This document shows positions 62,001-64,000 of a stretch of DNA of 64,000 bases, in pieces; position 1 is the first letter of the stretch, and the number at the start of each line of letters is the position of its first letter. Made by a program: the position numbers and the translations under genes. The DNA is from Litoditis marina (lineage: Eukaryota > Nematoda > Chromadorea > Rhabditida > Rhabditidae). The stretch covers positions 1,076,560-1,140,559 of the forward strand of contig OZ038434.1 in the NCBI GenBank assembly GCA_964036275.1, written 5' to 3'. The notes under the pieces are model-generated. The model did no database searches, had not been told where the DNA came from, and saw only the letters and a program-made list of their open reading frames with translations.

Positions 62001-63901
62001 TAAATACTTACTTATATCAATGGAAACTTCCCTTTTCAACATTTTGTATAAGTACTTCATATAAGTATTGTTCCCTCAAATAAGATAGTCACACATTATA
62101 TTAGCCGCCCGGTTACAGTCACGACCCCGTGAGCAAGATAGCACAGAGATTGAAGAGAGTCTCTAACCAGCCAGAGTGTGACCTAGAGCCAACGGCAGTG
62201 GAGAGATGTGACGACCACGAGAACGGTTGCTACCACCTCGCTCTCTCATCACGTCTTAGAGTGTAGTGATGTAACAACTATGAGAGCGGTCGCTATCATC
62301 TCTCTCTCATTAGGTCTTAGGGACATGTTAGGTAATAGCCATCCTCTAATCATAAGTGGTATGTAAATGCCTATCTAGATTGAACATATATAAACCAAGA
62401 AGTGTTACTCGATACAATCATGAACAGTTACAAGCAGGAAGAGTTCAGGGTCTTGATAAGATATAGGACCCGCGCTAGGAAGGGGGGAGAGGCAGAATCT
62501 AATTCTAATTCATTTTCTACCGGCACCCAGCTTTAGTTTTATGTGAACGCTTTTCAAGGAAGATTAGATAATTTTAGTTCGTTAAAACAAAACTACAACT
62601 GGTTGGTTGGCTCACTTTGTCAGTTGAAATATGACACTTGGTCTTGCTATTGATACAATTACTTACATTTACAATTGTATAGATCATTGGCTAGCTCTTG
62701 CTAAAGTAATTCTATAATGGGTGCTAAATTCATTACTTCTGTCTTTCACCGGAATCGAACCTGCGAGCAAAATATTCGTAGCAGGGCGCTAACCACTGCG
62801 CTATATAAGAACAAAACTGGCAAGCGGCAAGCTTTGGAATGGAACTTATACATCCGTACACAGCGGAAAAAGTGAGATACACAGTAGCCTCTAGTCTTAC
62901 CGTTGGCAACGACTATATACGGTTCACGTTGCCCTTTCGAGCTGTGTTTGTAGTTTGATTCCGTTTATTTTCGATCGAAACACGCAAAGTAGGTCGTGTA
63001 TCAAGATCAAACGACATCTTAGATTTCGTCACTCCTTATAGCTTATAGGTTATCAGTACCAACCTCTCCTCCGGAAATAGCAGATATATTGTACTGCCAC
63101 AGTCCTTCCTCGAGACTGCCATTGACGAACAATTCCCCCGTTTCACTGTTGATCTCCAAGCCATTCGCTTCTCCAATCAGAGTGTAAATGACTTTGTCTC
63201 TTGGCTGAAATGATTAGATTCAGTTAAAAATTTGGTCGTGGTTATGTTGATGAATATTTTCACTGTAGACCTAGAATATAAATATTTATTATAAATATTA
63301 TTAGAGACAAGACACGGTAACGTTCACCAGATTTCCTTGCCCAACGTACAAAATGTCATATTACGATATTTATCAAAACCACTCAGGCAAACATACATAT
63401 ATTTTTTGACTTCTATGCTTTTTCCTCACTTTTCCATTAGTGTTAATTTGGACCGAAATTATCGAAAAATCGAAGTAACTCACTTTTCTTCCGCTCGCTT
63501 TTGAGGTCAGAACCACCGTACCAGCCGGTGTGGACTGGTGAATCTGTAAAGTAGGAGAAATAAAAACAAAACCGTTGAAAGTTACGCTGTGTGTCTCTTA
63601 GAGATTCTACTACGGTACTTCTCTATCTCTAGTGAAAGCTGGGAGAGACTTATATATTTGTAGGTTGACCCCATGAGCTTCAAGCTACCTACAGACAATG
63701 GAACGTAGAGAAAAGGTGTACACTAGTTACTGCTATCGGTTCAACAAAAAGGTTGTAACTTCAAAGCTGTCTAGACTGGGATGTTCAAAATTAAGAATGT
63801 ACCTTCGTCGAATAGGTTCGATGTTCGAACTCCACTCCTGACTCCATGTGCACACGAATGATGGCAGTCGCGTTTCGGTCACGGTTCTCTTTCTCGTAGG
63901 C
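59099..63901 (-). CDS. Cadherin-family membrane protein, C-terminal part (5' end outside window)
   Basis: Read right to left, coding exons are 63803-63901, 63484-63543, 63064-63204, 61246-61415, 60841-60961, 60364-60488, 59769-59858, 59099-59234; all phases agree and end at TAG 59101-59099. The ectodomain piece contains cadherin-repeat hallmarks: GLEINSETGELFVNGSLEEG (the I-D/N-xxTGxL signature) and FFLVDENGLVRLRP...LVVVASDDDGSVSVAKI (close to the A-x-DxG end). A single membrane helix follows (VLTILILLLLTLIFSILLVV), then VCRKMH and a cytoplasmic tail of ~80 residues ending APTVYF, with no catenin-binding region seen. It is a type I adhesion receptor, inferred from family. Cysteines in PSCSSC and APECGG may form disulphides. 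I cannot assign a named worm cadherin. From 63902 to the window end the frame stays open upstream, so the first exon's true border is uncertain. Confidence 0.85.
61537..62060 (-). mobile_element. 3' remnant of a non-LTR (jockey/CR1-like) retrotransposon
   Basis: On the minus strand, 62060-61767 encodes a 97-codon frame with FFIRVAKWYPKLPTRLTSLP, matching the F-x-R-x4-W-N-x-LP-type segment near the C-terminus of LINE reverse transcriptases (here W-Y instead of W-N). Downstream the strand ends in AATAAACTATTCTATTCTAT, a pentanucleotide tail of the sort LINEs use. It lies in the cadherin intron 61416-63063 in the same orientation as the gene. Confidence 0.6.
62100..62480. mobile_element. Possible LTR-like or promoter-bearing repeat
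   Basis: Contains a 63 bp direct repeat (from 62205 and 62268) and ACATATATAAACCAAGAAGT (TATA at 62386), then GAACAGTTACAAGCAGG. Resembles a retroelement LTR or a promoter, but no TG..CA ends or primer-binding site was established. Confidence 0.25.
62702..62912 (-). mobile_element. tRNA-derived SINE-like element, copy 4
   Basis: On the minus strand: TACTGTGTATCTCACTTTTT, CCGCTGTGTACGGATG, A box TAGCGCAGTGG, B box GGTTCGATTCC, and tail TTTAGCACCCATTATAGAAT. It matches copy 2 in order and box sequence. Confidence 0.7.
62917..63054 (+). mobile_element. Foldback element, family A, in a cadherin intron
   Basis: ATACGGTTCACGTTGCCCTT, CGAGCTGTGTTTGTAG, TTTGATTCCG at the left; CAAGATCAAACGACATC, TCGTCACTCCTTATAG at the right. 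It directly abuts SINE copy 4. Confidence 0.6.
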
Positions 63902-64000
63902 CTGCATATGTGAAAAGGTGTTTTTCAGTTCTCGATGGGATTGTATTCTTTTCCAAGTTAATTCAATGACAACACTGGTACGCGAGCTTTCAGAAATGTG

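Overview
The window is eukaryotic and reads as a free-living rhabditid (clade V) nematode. Introns carry the nematode acceptor (TTTCAG or TTTGTAG), exons are short, and the main gene is an unmistakable orthologue of Caenorhabditis elegans daf-12. Compared with C. elegans the locus is inflated by long introns, microsatellites, foldback elements and SINE-like repeats. Exon models below come from reading frames, splice signals and phase bookkeeping by eye; no alignment was run.

Layout. (1) 1-1534: 3' end of a small basic plus-strand gene of unknown function. (2) 1535-12256: intergenic, with foldback elements, two tRNA-derived SINE-like copies, a (TC)n/(GA)n pair and a ~380 bp AAT tract. (3) 12257-44629: daf-12, plus strand. 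The constant body (19 exons, 37363-44629) encodes the DNA-binding domain, a Q-rich hinge and the ligand-binding domain. Upstream lie several candidate first exons whose coding parts end in phase 0 (12338-12496, 13501-13554, 18874-18906, 35572-35718, possibly 26316-26519), plus two shared N-terminal exons (17225-17368, 17672-17776). (4) 44630-49298: intergenic, with foldback elements, a C-run/G-run block, a SINE copy and a 422 bp tandem duplication. (5) 49299-57559: an ~18-exon plus-strand gene for a coiled-coil protein with one PPDY motif, tentatively angiomotin-like. (6) 59099-63901 and beyond, minus strand: the last eight recognised coding exons of a cadherin-family membrane protein, with the 5' part outside the window. 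One of its introns holds the 3' end of a non-LTR retrotransposon.

Biology. DAF-12 is the dafachronic-acid nuclear receptor controlling dauer entry, developmental timing and lifespan. Several phase-compatible starts suggest promoter choice changes only the disordered N-terminus. The two downstream genes suggest cell-junction or adhesion functions; nothing in the sequence ties the three genes into one pathway.

No wholly new system is evident. The most novel material is the repeat content: a foldback family ending in GTAGTTTGATC (about 17 copies), a related CATTCC-ACTGAGAC family, a tRNA-derived SINE family with A and B boxes, and two C-run cassette arrays.
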